Part shown: piece by piece, positions 9,234-18,969 of the stretch | How the letters are laid out: every line of letters begins with the position of its first letter | Numbering within the stretch: the first letter of the stretch is position 1 | Made by a program: the position numbers and the translations under genes | The notes under the pieces: generated by a model | Databases searched by the model: none | The model's input: only the letters and a program-made list of their open reading frames with translations | What the model was told of the DNA's origin: nothing | Source: Eutreptiella sp. 'Long Island Sound 2002' | Taxonomy: Eukaryota > Euglenozoa > Euglenophyceae > Eutreptiales > Eutreptiaceae | DNA length: 64,000 nucleotides | Direction: 5' to 3' | Assembly (NCBI GenBank): GCA_964036045.1 | Contig: OZ038391.1 | Coordinates: 42,171,621 to 42,235,620 of the forward strand

Positions 9234-11020
9234 CGTGAAAAGCCAGTGCGGTAGCCGTCAGCCTATGGTCCTCGGGGCGCTGCTTAGGCGCGCGGGGGCG
9301 TGCCGCCGCCGGCGCCGCCGTGAGTGGGCGTCGGATGGCGGCGGGTGCGCGCGTGGCTGGTGCCGCCGGACCGTCGACGTCAATTGGTACCGTTGCAAAT
9401 GGGTCCAGGGCCCGATTCGACGTTGACGTTGCCACGTGTCCTGGCTGGGGCTGCCCAGATTGCTCGCATAGTTCTGGGTGTCGTGCCGCGTATTGTGACC
9501 ACACGCCTGGTGCAGCCGATGGGGCACGTGACGCATGAGCTTCGGCGGGCGGGGCATTCGCAGGGACTTGTGGCGCCCACTGGCGGAAGTCCTCGGAGGT
9601 TTGTCCATACGAATCCACTTGCCCGTCGGGACCGGGCCCGTCCCCGGTACTCGTAAAAATCTGATACATTGCTTTAATGCCTCTGTTCAATGCCCGGCGC
9701 TGGTTGGCCGCCTGCTTGTGTGTCAAGGAGAGGGAGGCCGCGGGGTGCGGCGTGGATGTGCGGGGTCCCGGTGCTGTTTGATGCGGCTGGGGCGGTGGGA
9801 GCGGTTGGGTGAGCGTAACTGGGTGCGGCTGTGCGTGGTGGTATGGCTGTGGGTTGCCCGTGTGTGGGTTGGGTTGGTGTGTGTGTTGCGGGTGGTCTGC
9901 TGGAGAAGTGCGGGGCTGGAGGTGGTGTTGTTGCTCTGTTTGGGGGTGGGGGTAGTCTGTGTGTGGGTGTGGTGCGGGATAGGGGTACCGGGATTGGTGT
10001 TGTTCGTGGTGATGTTGTTGCTCTGTTTGGGAGTGTTGTGGGTTGTCTACCTGTGGCTGGTGTGCGGGGTAGTGATGTTGTGGCTGGCTTTGGATGTGGT
10101 TGTGGTATTGGTGAGTAGTCTGGTAAGGGTTGTGTTGATATGGTTGGTGTGGATGTGGGAGGGTGGCGTGCGTGTAGGAGGCGTGTGGATCGTGGGACGA
10201 CTGGTTGGGTTGAGACTCTGATGTGGACTGGGGTTGTGGTGTGAGTGGAGCCTGCAGTTGCTGGGGTGGCTGGTACTATGGATGATGTTGCTGTGGTTGT
10301 GGGTGTTGTGGTGCATATGGCGTGTAGTGATAGTGTGGTTGTGAGTGTGGGGCTGGTTGTGTCCCGTACTGATATTGTTGCGGGTATGGGGTCGTGTGCT
10401 GGTACGGGTATTGGTATTGGTACGGGTATTGTTGGGGTTGGGGGCGGGGGGAGCGGTTTCTCCTCTGCTTTTTGTTTTTGGTGTGGCGGTGCTTTTTGTG
10501 TTTTTTGTGTCGCCTGTGGGATGAGGAGGACGTGTCGGATGTGGAATAGGACGAGGATGAGGCATCGGAGTGGCGGCGTTTGCCACCCACCGCGCGTCGT
10601 ACGAAGACGCGCTCTCGTCCCAACACCCGTGCGAGGCGTTGGCCTACTGCTCCGGAGGGGCTGTCAACAATATCACGGCCAGCAATACCTGGGGTGGGGT
10701 GGGGCCGTGGAACGTGTTTGCGGCCCACTGTCCGAGCGAGGCGTTGGCCTACTGCTTCGGAGGGGCTCCCACTGAGGTCAAGGGCATCATTACCTGGAGC
10801 AGTAGGTGGGCTCTCTTCTTCATATGGGGTACCTCGGAACCTTGTATCCACAGAGTCGAAGCGCTCACCAGCCTGACTCTCCAGCGGTGCAGACGTAGTC
10901 GTGTCTGTGCTCCGTCTCCATGCTGCCCATATATGGGCCGGTGCCCCCAGGGATGGCAGCCAGTGGGGGGCGGAGGCCCGTAGGGGTTGTGGTTGGCAGC
11001 CATTCACGGCGGGGGGATCA
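9193..11020 (-). pseudogene. LINE ORF1 (low-complexity, basic, SR-like), interrupted by one TAG
   Basis: The frame continues in phase from the LHC units at 11020/11021 and runs to TAA at 9193, broken only by TAG at 10276-10278. In order it holds a doubled block (two versions of S-P-S[10 protein letters not shown]/T-GR near 10600-10780), a Ser-rich then Lys/His/Arg-rich block (about 10440-10570), and a long Pro/Gln/Tyr/His-rich tract (9750-10440). The last part (9193-9726) includes TSTGDGPGPDGQVDSYGQ. LINE ORF1 proteins bind element RNA; the basic SR-like block fits that role, but no zinc knuckle or RRM is seen. The true N-terminus of the unfused ORF1 is unknown. Confidence 0.65.
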
Positions 11021-13128
11021 GCCACAGGGGAAGGAGCGAGCTGGGTGATATCGGCGCTGGTCATACCTTTCCCGCCGAATGGGTCGGCGATGTGGGAGAC
11101 CCAGCTCTCAACGGGAGCCTCACCAGTTGCGATGGCCTGTACGTAGTAGCAGAACATGGAGAACATAGCCAGACGGCCGTTCTTGATCTCCTTCACCTTC
11201 AGCCCAGTGACAGTGTCAGGGTCGTCACCCAAACCCAGATGGTCAGAGGCTTCACCAGGGTGGTGCAGGCGCATACCCTTGCACAGAGGACCACCGTGCA
11301 CACAGCAGGCCTCAACGGCAGCCATCAGGGCGAACTGGCAGGCCACGATAGCAGGGATGGGTTGGGTTTGCACCAGGTTGGAGCTGCCAAGGGAGTCCAG
11401 ACCGCCCTCAGGGAAGATCCGACCACCAGCCTTGAACCACACAGGCTGATCGACATGCATACCAGTGTACTTGGCCAACAACTCAGGGGTCAAGCAGCCC
11501 AAAGTGCCTAACATAGCCCAACGCGCGTGGATCATCTCGGCCTCACGGTATGCGGCGAAGGTGGTAGGGTCAGCGGCCAAACCGGCCGCGTCCCAACCGT
11601 AGTCACCAGGGTATTCTCCATTGAGGTAGTCAGGGGTGGAGGCACCAGAGAATGGGTCCAGCCAATTGTTGCGCTCAGGGCCATAGCAAGCATTGGTGGG
11701 GAACATGGCCACAGGCGAAGGAGCGACCTGGGTAATATTGGTGGTGGTCATACCTTTCTTGGCGAATGGGTCGGCGATGTGGGAGACCCAGCTCTCAACA
11801 GGACCCTCACTGGTCGCGATGGCCTGCACGTAGTAGCAGAACATGGAGAACATAGCCAAACGGCCGTTCTTGATCTCCTTCACCTTCAGTTCAGTGACAG
11901 TGTCAGGGTCGTCACCCAAACCCAGATGGTTAGAGGCTTCACCAGGGTGGTGCAGGTGCATACCCTTGCACAGAGGACCACCGTGCACACAGCAGGCCTC
12001 AACGGCAGCCATCAGGGCAAACTGGCAGGCCACGATAGCAGGGATGGGCTGGGTTTGCACCAGGTTGGAGCTGCCAAGGGAGTCGAGACCGCCCCCAGGG
12101 AAGATCCGAGCACCAGCCTTGAACCACACAGGCTGATCGACCTGCATACCAGTGTACTTGGCCAACAACTCAGGGGTCAAGCAGCCCAAAGTGCCTAACA
12201 TAGCCCAACGCGCGTGGATCATCTCGGCCTCACGGTATGCGGCGAAGGTGGTAGGGTCAGCGGCCAAACCGGCCGCGTCCCAACCGTAGTCACCAGGGTA
12301 TTCTCCATTGAGGTAGTCAGGGGTGTAGGCACCAGAGAATGGGTCCAGCCAATTGTTGCGCTCAGGGCCATAGCAGGCAGTGGTGGCGAACATGGCCACA
12401 GGCGAAGGAGCAGACTGGGTAATATTGGTGGTGGTCATACCTGTCTCGGTGAATGGGTCGGCGATGTGGGAGATCCAGCTCTCAACAGGATCCTCACCAG
12501 TCGCGATGGCCTGCGCGTAGTAGCAGAACATGGAGAACATAGCCAAACGGTCGTTCTTGATCTCCTTCACCTTCAGCTCAGTGACAGTGTCAGGGTCGTC
12601 AGCCTCATGGTATGCGGTGAAGGTGGTAGGGTCATCGGCCAAACCGGCGGCGTCCCAACCGTAGTCACCAGGGTACTGTCCAGTAAGGTAGTCAGGGGTG
12701 GAGGCATCCGAGAATGGGTCCAACCAATTATTGCGCTCAGGGCCATAGCAGGCAGTGGTGGGGAACATGGCCGCAGGGGAAGGAGCGAACTGGGTGATAT
12801 TGGCGTTGGTCATACCTGTCACGGCGAATGGGTCGGCGTACTCAGTGGAGTCCATCCCTGCCCCGTACACTCCGTTATATTGGGGCGCCGTGGGGAACAT
12901 GGCGTCCAACTCGGTAGCCTTGTGGTCATAGGCGCTGAACATGGCCACAGGGGATGGAGCGAATTGGGTGACGCAGGCGGAGGTCAACATCGACTGGGAC
13001 TGGGATTGGGCTGTCTCTGGGCTGAGACTGGATCGGGGGCCGGCTGAACCCGGACTTACTGCCTGTCCTTCTGGGGGCGTGGCTGCCGCGAAGGACTTAC
13101 CGCCGGGATGTCGGGTGACAGGCAACAT
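11021..13128 (-). CDS. Tandem LHCII chlorophyll a/b-binding units fused in frame to LINE ORF1
   Basis: An ATG at 13128 opens a frame that starts with about 46 Ser/Ala/Pro-rich residues (possible plastid transit peptide), then three antenna units. Units 2 and 3 (about 12405-11716 and 11716-11031) are full: [13 protein letters not shown], helix 1 [11 protein letters not shown] (the E-x-x-H-x-R ligand set), WFKAG, helix 2 with its Glu, helix 3 [12 protein letters not shown] (E-x-x-N-x-R), a Gln and SHIADPF with its His. Unit 1 (12790-12405) lacks helices 1 and 2. In helix 2 the Arg that normally follows the Glu is Cys in both full units. Units are joined by a repeated linker, ITQ-x-APSPVAMF. No intron or stop is present. 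A fourth linker is cut after SPVA, where LINE ORF1 begins. It may be a retro-fusion rather than a working antenna gene. Confidence 0.8.
11031..12790 (-). repeat. Tandem repeat of LHCII coding units (about 687 bp)
   Basis: Two full units of about 685-689 bp are nearly identical at DNA level (compare 11240-11540 with 11925-12225). A third, nearer the start codon, is shortened to about 386 bp by loss of the segment encoding helices 1 and 2. Each unit edge carries the ITQ-x-APSPVAMF linker. Euglena is known to encode LHC polyproteins cut at short linkers, so the arrangement could reflect a polyprotein source gene. Confidence 0.8.
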
Positions 13129-16100
13129 GGCAGGGGTTGCGCAGCCATTTCATGTCGAAAAAAAATAGACACGAAAAAAAATAGACACTCAGAAACGGCA
13201 CACGGGACGAGGGATAGGCATCGGGGCATGAAGAGCACCCAGAAAATAGGGTTTTTGGGACTGAGTAGAGGGATACAGAAGGCAGAGGATTGGCAGGGGT
13301 ATTGTGAATGAAGGCAGGGGTTTGGCTTTGAGAGGACAGGGTTTTGGGATAGGGAAGGCAAGGTTAGGTTTGACATTGGGCAGGCAGGACTTCTGGGAAT
13401 CAGAAGTAAGGGTTCTGGAATTGAAAAGCCAGGGTTTTGGGATAGAGAAGGAAAGGGTTCTCATGGAGAACACCTTTTTCTGGGATTGAGACACCATTGT
13501 TGTACAGTATGTTTGAGACAACAAAAGTTTGGGACTGGGATTGAGAAGGCGGGGTTTTGGGATTTAGCAGGTGAAATTGTGCTGTGCCCGCGCTGTGTGC
13601 ATAAATTGCGAAAAATAGGAATGATTTGACTAAAAACTTGTGCTTGTGCTTGCGGGTGTTTTCAGTCTCCACGTTGGATCTCATACCAACCCCACATGAT
13701 ATTGATGGCTCTTGTATTATCAGGAGTTTGCATTGGTCAACATCATGTGACTGTCCGAAGTGATCAGTGCGAAGTGATCGTACAGTACTGTTTTTGCTTC
13801 TTGCATTGAAGCCAACGTACGACGGTCACGAGGATCCCACAAAATAGCATTAGCGCAGACCAATGCAATCATAGTCCTGCAGACGTATGGTGGTGGCAGG
13901 CAAGCAGCATGGGAGGACGGTATCCGAGAAATCTGGGTGCAAACTATTGTCATGAGCAGGACTCTCACATGCATGACCCCGACTTTGTTTTTTTTGGGGG
14001 GGGGTTTCAGGCCATGGCAAGCCGGCGAAGCCCAATCACCAGAAGGCACTCGAGAAATCTCTCGGAATCAAGGATCAGAGGTGTCTGATGCCACGGTTGT
14101 CTCACAAGGCGATTTGATAGCGGACATGACACGTAGCGAGGATAAGCTGATTCTGATACCAGGAAATGCAGTGGGAACTGCCACGCCTGTAGGCATCCCA
14201 GCGTGCTACAAGAAAGACTGAAAGCTGAGTGAAAACAGTGGTGTCCCATGCACAGAGAAAGCGATACCGAGGAAGGAATCGCTGTCGGCCATGGACTTGG
14301 TGACACTGTCATCGCAACTCTGACTTTTAGGAGGTTGGGCGAGTGTGGGGCATGCAGATCTTTTTGGGGTTGGTGTTTTCAGAGGTACAGGGCATCACCC
14401 TGGCCTCTTTGCCATTACTCACATGCGTGCCGTCTTCCATTGGTCAGAAGGGTTTGGTCTGCTGAGACAAGGCCGTGCAGGCACGGGGTAAGAACAGGGA
14501 AGGATCTGTGCCAGGGATAAGGGCACGTGTCAGTAGCATGAGTGGCATGATGCCCTGGTCAATGTGGCTAATCCAGCAGAGGAAATGGCGATGCACCCGT
14601 TGGGAGATGCCGGGGCTCCAGGGCATTGTTCCGTATCGTCCAAGGCATGCTTGCCAGTAGGTTGCGGGATTCGTGGGCCTCGGGGGAATCGATCCGCTCC
14701 TATCGAGGAACACCATCTGATACCTGCGCCATGGGAAGTAGCCATGCAGATCGATCCAACGGAACGTATAATATGATCCCTGAGCCTCGGGTAAGCGACT
14801 TGGGGGCGAAAGCCAAAACCATTCATCCGTCCATAATCCCAGCAAAATACGGCTTGCCACTGGTTTCACTGTGCAGCACTGCCGGGAGGCGTGTGATTGG
14901 TGCTTGATGTGACGAGCGATGGCGAGGGCGCTGGGAATCTATTCCAAACTGATGGAGACGACCATACCCAATGCATTGGGATCCTGTCATTTGCGGGCCA
15001 AGTGACGGTCTCCTCCTCCAGCGCTACGCTGAGCAGTGGGGTCATCAAAGGGCTGCAGAACCAATCCATTACTCACCGATGGTCTTCCAGACTGCCTCAA
15101 TACCCCCCCCCCCCCCGGCCTTAACCTCCGGAACATTGCCGAATGATGCAAAGGTTTTTGAACACTTTGCTGGGCCCACTATTACCCAATCGTTTAGCGT
15201 CCAGTAGCGGCAGTTTTTGCAACGACCAGATTGCTTGCACACGTCCGCCCCTCCCAAAGGAAACTTGTAGCCTCAACAGCAAAAAGACCAAGTCGCAGAA
15301 ACGAAACTTGCCCGAACAGCGTTGTGCTGTTTGGACAATCCAGTTTCTCTGTTCTATACGGTACATAAATAGGCGAAAGGTGGACACAATGTTTTGGATA
15401 AAATATGAAAGGTCTCGGAATCTTTGACACAATGTGGCTGCGCAGCCCTTGCGCACCAGGGCCCATGCAAATACAACACCAAGGTTCACGGGAGTTATGG
15501 TAGAACTCTGACTGCGATTCAAGGTTACATCCAAGATTGCAGAATCGCATGGCCCTAACTGCACACTGCCTCTGTGTTCTGTTGCACTTGAGACTGTGCC
15601 CCAGTGCAGGCAGCAGACAGCCACACCAAATAAAATTTGCGAAGAGAGAGGAGGGCTACGTTCAGATTATTGCACCAAACCCGTTGCTTGTTCACTTCGC
15701 TGTCTAACCGGCTGTGTTGATGCACCTTCAATACATCCACTATTTTGAGTACATCGTCCCTTGCTTGCCATTCTCCTGCAGGCTCTCGTGGACATGTAGA
15801 GTCGAAAAACATCATGACAAGGTCCGTGAGAAAAGATACAAGGGGAGTATGTAACGAGACTCCCGAACTAGGCTCCTGGTATTTTTTTTTGACATCAGGC
15901 CTAAGTATCTAGGCTCTCGGGCAGACTGCCCGGTCTCTGTGCCAGTGCCGCAGGTCACAGTTTTGCCACACGAGTAATCGCAAGCCCAAAGGGTACTCAA
16001 GGGAACTTGACTTGCAGTGTACCCTGGTGCATGGTAGTACAGTGGGAACTGCCACGCCCAAGCATCCTGGTAGCTCCCATAGTATCCACACTGTGTGTGC

Positions 16101-16276
16101 ACAGCGCGAACAGCATTCGCTCTGTTGTGCAAGAGTTGGGGGGAAGGGTATGGCTGGTTGTTCTGTTTTTGGGTCCTTTCAATAAAAAAGGACATACTTC
16201 TTTGTTTCGGCACAGACTGCTACCCCCCCCCCCCCTTTGCGGGTAGGGGGGCCAAGAACATGACATTGACAGGGGG
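13129..16276. other. Intergenic region with old repeats
   Basis: No gene is recognised. The stretch 13140-13185 has a doubled A-rich word with ATAGACAC. At 13320-13570 there is a degenerate minisatellite around GGGTTTTGGGAT. Open frames on the minus strand at 13720-14049 and 14444-14869 lack known motifs. Confidence 0.5.
14020..14330 (+). repeat. Dispersed repeat, copy 1
   Basis: A core resembling GGAACTGCCACGCC followed by CATCCCAG recurs at 16031-16075 and 20838-20890. The 20.8-kb copy also shares the following AAGACTGAA stretch and a later GACTGG/ACTTGG region. It is an old, diverged family with no coding capacity. Confidence 0.5.
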
Positions 16277-16480
16277 GAGAGGGAGGGGGCCACACACAGG
16301 TCAAAGAGCGCTCGACACTTGCACCTCCTGGTATGCATATGCAGCAATGTTCGGCAGTTCCACACAGCTGAGTCTATCATACCACTCTTTTCGTACACAC
16401 ATACTCTTTTACATACTCTTTTCGGGCTCAATTGTTCGTCATTTGGTCGTGTTTTGTCAGCCACAACCACTGGCCTGCAT
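16277..16480. repeat. Dispersed repeat, copy 1 of a pair with 31607-31815
   Basis: Both loci share the word GGTATGCATATGCAGCAATG, then TTCGGC and, 120-140 bp on, a TTTGTC-containing stretch before CCTGCATTCC or CCTCCATACT. The family is unassigned. Confidence 0.55.
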
Positions 16481-16487
16481 TCCAGTA

Positions 16488-16812
16488 ACCCCCCCCCCCC
16501 CAGAGTTTTGCTTAAGGGGGGGGCAGGGTGGGTCCAAGGGGGGTGGGTGGGTGGGGCTGTGGGGGGGACCCCCGCCCCCAGGAGACCTTGAGTTGTTAGA
16601 GGCGCCGAACAAATTTTTTGGCCTAAACTGACTTGCGCCAAAGGCGCCAGAGAAAAATTTTGATTGGCTGAAGACCCGAAGAAAAATTTGCCCAATCACC
16701 TAAGCGCGGGGGGGGGGGGATCCGAGGGGGGGTGGGTGGGTGGTGTCAGACCCCCCCCCCCCCCAGGAGATGCTGAGTTGTTAAGCAAAACTCTGCCCCC
16801 CCCCCCCCCCCC
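16488..16812. repeat. Short inverted-repeat element bounded by poly-C/poly-G tracts
   Basis: CAGAGTTTTGCTTAAG near 16500 is mirrored by TTAAGCAAAACTCTG near 16783. Each half also has a copy of AGGAGA...TGAGTTGTTA and a G-run with GGGTGGGTGGGTGG. The whole can fold on itself, like a small MITE. No coding potential. Confidence 0.55.
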
Positions 16813-16838
16813 CTCCCCCCTGCGCAAGCACCAGCAAG

Positions 16839-17162
16839 TCAGGAAAACACACACCGGTCACACCGGGTCCTGGTGCTTGGACAAGGTGGTGCTTCCGCGT
16901 GATGCGAAGTACCAAAAAGACGTATGTCACGGAAAACCTGCCCATACCTCACCCTAAGCACAATTGTCGTAACAGGGCTGCGGATTGGGAAGAGGATGGG
17001 GTAAAAAGGGGCATGATGCCCAATCCCATGCCCATTCCTCATATATTTGAGATGATTGAAATCATCCCCACGAGTAGAACGACCAATAATAGCGGCAGGC
17101 GCGTGCTCACCGGTGGACCGGATGTACGTGACAGCCAAGCCAGGAGTAACGACATTAGTCAT
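16839..17162 (-). pseudogene. Fragment of a TGE-x-x-PA domain protein, copy 1
   Basis: On the minus strand the peptide reads VTYIRSTGEHAPAAIIGRST, then a variable stretch, then LFPIRSP. The 18.6-18.9 kb locus encodes the same layout: V-x-Y-x-R-x-TGE-R-x-PA-x-V-x-G ... L-x-FPI. I recognise the pair as one repeated small domain but not its function. The two could be exons of one minus-strand gene or remains of a repeated gene. Confidence 0.35.
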
Positions 17163-18549
17163 GGCTGAAAATCACGTCAAAACAAACGGCAGTGGTTTGC
17201 AGTACCAAGCATAATGTTGTTATGAGCAGGAGGGGGGGGGGGTACTAGAGAGGAGGGGGTGGGAGGGGGCATGATTCTTAATTCCTGATGGGGGCAACAG
17301 CATGGGGGGGGGGTTTGGTAACATGCTGTTGGGATCATGAATACTAACATCGGTTGTTCGGATTTTCCATCATGATGATACAAACCCCGTCTACACAAAC
17401 ATGGTCCAGGTTAGGGTTTACGGATTTACATAGAGAGATCCGTCTCTCAGACATCTGCGACGTGTAGCAACGTCAGCAATGGCTGCAAATCACATAAAAA
17501 CAAAAGATTTTTTCTTGCTCAGGGCTACAAACCAGTGGTAAGTTACACAGGAAGGCAGCTGGGAAAAAGTTCCTGGACTCCATATCAGCATCAGCAGCAT
17601 TGCTCTCAACCTTCTCCATATGGAAGATCTTAGCCGAGATGTCGTGGACAGTTCCGGAATCTGATGCATGGGATTGTGCCAAGAACTGCCATGCAGAGGC
17701 AAAACCAAAAAGAATATCTCAGACCCATATCAGGTGGTTTCAGAAACTACTACTACAAGGCTACACAGGCTGGCCATGCTTAGACTGGGCCAGGCTTACA
17801 CCAGCTTGAGACAAAGCATCACCAGTTTGGGATCTGGGGCTGCTGGGTCAGCGCCCATCCCCTCCAGATCTCCAGACTGGGGCCTACTCCACAGCGTACC
17901 TGCCCCCCCCCTACCAACCTGCTTCTGTGTTGTCTGGCACACCTGGTGCGCAGTACTCTGAGCATTGTGCTCTCCTCTTTACCCACTGCTATGTGGGGTT
18001 GCCCAGGCCCAACAGCTGTTTGTGGAGTGCTGACTGGGCAGCAGCTTTGTGTGGGGTGCCGTCCGTGACACAATCCAAGAGCCATGTGCGGTATCTTTGT
18101 CGTTCAGTGACTGCGGCAATATCCAACAAGCTGACTGCTTTGGGCTTGGAAATCAATATGAACAGTAAACAGTACACAACATCACACAGGGGAGACATGT
18201 TCCTGACTCTGCGAAGAAACCAACATCCCAGCACCAACACTGCACTCAGTTGAGCACCCCCCCCCCCCCGCGTCTAAGCCACGGCCAGAGCCCAGAAACT
18301 GTTGGGAAGAGCGCCAGGTGCTGTTTGGACAAAAGCACTGTCTACGTGCTGTAGTGCACTACGGTGCGCAGGCCACACACAGTGAACAGCCCGGGTGCCT
18401 CAACGCACGGCGCGCTTTAGTAGATGTGTCACTTACCAATGTACTGCACAACTTTTTCAGACAGGGACGTGGTGGTCCAAGGGGTTTTGTGAAATGATAA
18501 GTGCAACTTGAAAATGTTTGGTGTCATCCTGCGGCGCAAGTTGAGGCTC

Positions 18550-18969
18550 TCAGTGACAATCCTGAACGTCGGTTGCAACTGCTCCGGACCCGACGGCAGC
18601 GGCAGGTGGTGGGGACGGACACCGTTTGGAAGCGGGGGACTCTGCGCACACAATGGGGAAGGTGAGCCACTCCACGGGGCAATCATAGGAAAGCTGCGTA
18701 TGGCTTGTGCACTCATAGCTGATGGCAACACACTCCGGGAAGGATAAGAGGCCCACAACAGTGGCAGGCACACGTTCCCCTGTGGTGCCTCTCAGGTAAA
18801 AGACATTACTGCCAGGCGCCAAAAGGTCAGCATTTATTTTCATGTGTCCCGTGGAAAGCAAAGGAGGCAAAACATAATCACACCGATATTTTCGAATGCA
18901 CAAGGTGCCCTGCTGCCCACTCTTACACCCTGACATTGATAATTCCACCCAAACACAAAAATTGGCCAC
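18550..18969 (-). pseudogene. Fragment of a TGE-x-x-PA domain protein, copy 2
   Basis: An open frame of about 139 residues holds FYLRGTTGERVPATVVG, a Cys-containing stretch and WLTFPIV, matching the layout of 16839-17162. The tail is Pro/Ala-rich and unlikely to be part of the domain. No start or splice site could be fixed. Function unknown. Confidence 0.35.

Larger units (their letters stand above)
600..13128 (-). mobile_element. APE-type LINE with RNase H, fused at its 5' side to LHCII antenna sequence
   Basis: Reading the minus strand from 13128 down, the order is: tandem LHCII units (13128-11021); LINE ORF1 (11020-9193); ORF2 endonuclease (9233-7599); a nested DNA transposon (7594-4288); ORF2 reverse transcriptase and RNase H (4283-1708); a zinc-knuckle C-terminal region (1894-836); a 216-nt 3' UTR; and a poly(A) tail (618-600). 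The catalytic motifs of endonuclease, reverse transcriptase and RNase H are all present, so the copy is fairly young. Visible damage is one in-frame TAG in ORF1 (10276-10278), the nested transposon, and a -1 frame change near 1825. The 5' limit of the insertion is unclear. I did not find by eye, between 13.1 and 14.5 kb, a duplicate of the sequence next to the poly(A). RNase H plus APE endonuclease suggests an I/Tad-like group, but I do not assign a clade. Confidence 0.85.

Noticed and set aside
10047-10586. His/Thr/Asn-rich minus-strand frame over ORF1
   Set aside because: It is an alternate-frame shadow of the Pro/Gln/Tyr-rich ORF1 tract; the frame in phase with both flanks is the likely real one.
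11031-12815. A 26-nt GTATGACC...ACCCAG segment at each LHC linker, looking like a tiny GT-AG intron
   Set aside because: Removing 26 nt would break the antenna frame at every unit; leaving it in gives a continuous protein and a sensible linker.
600-13128. LINE inserted within an LHC gene
   Set aside because: Beyond the poly(A) (minus strand below 600) no LHC sequence or duplicate of the 11021 junction is found, so a fusion by template switch or an older rearrangement fits better.
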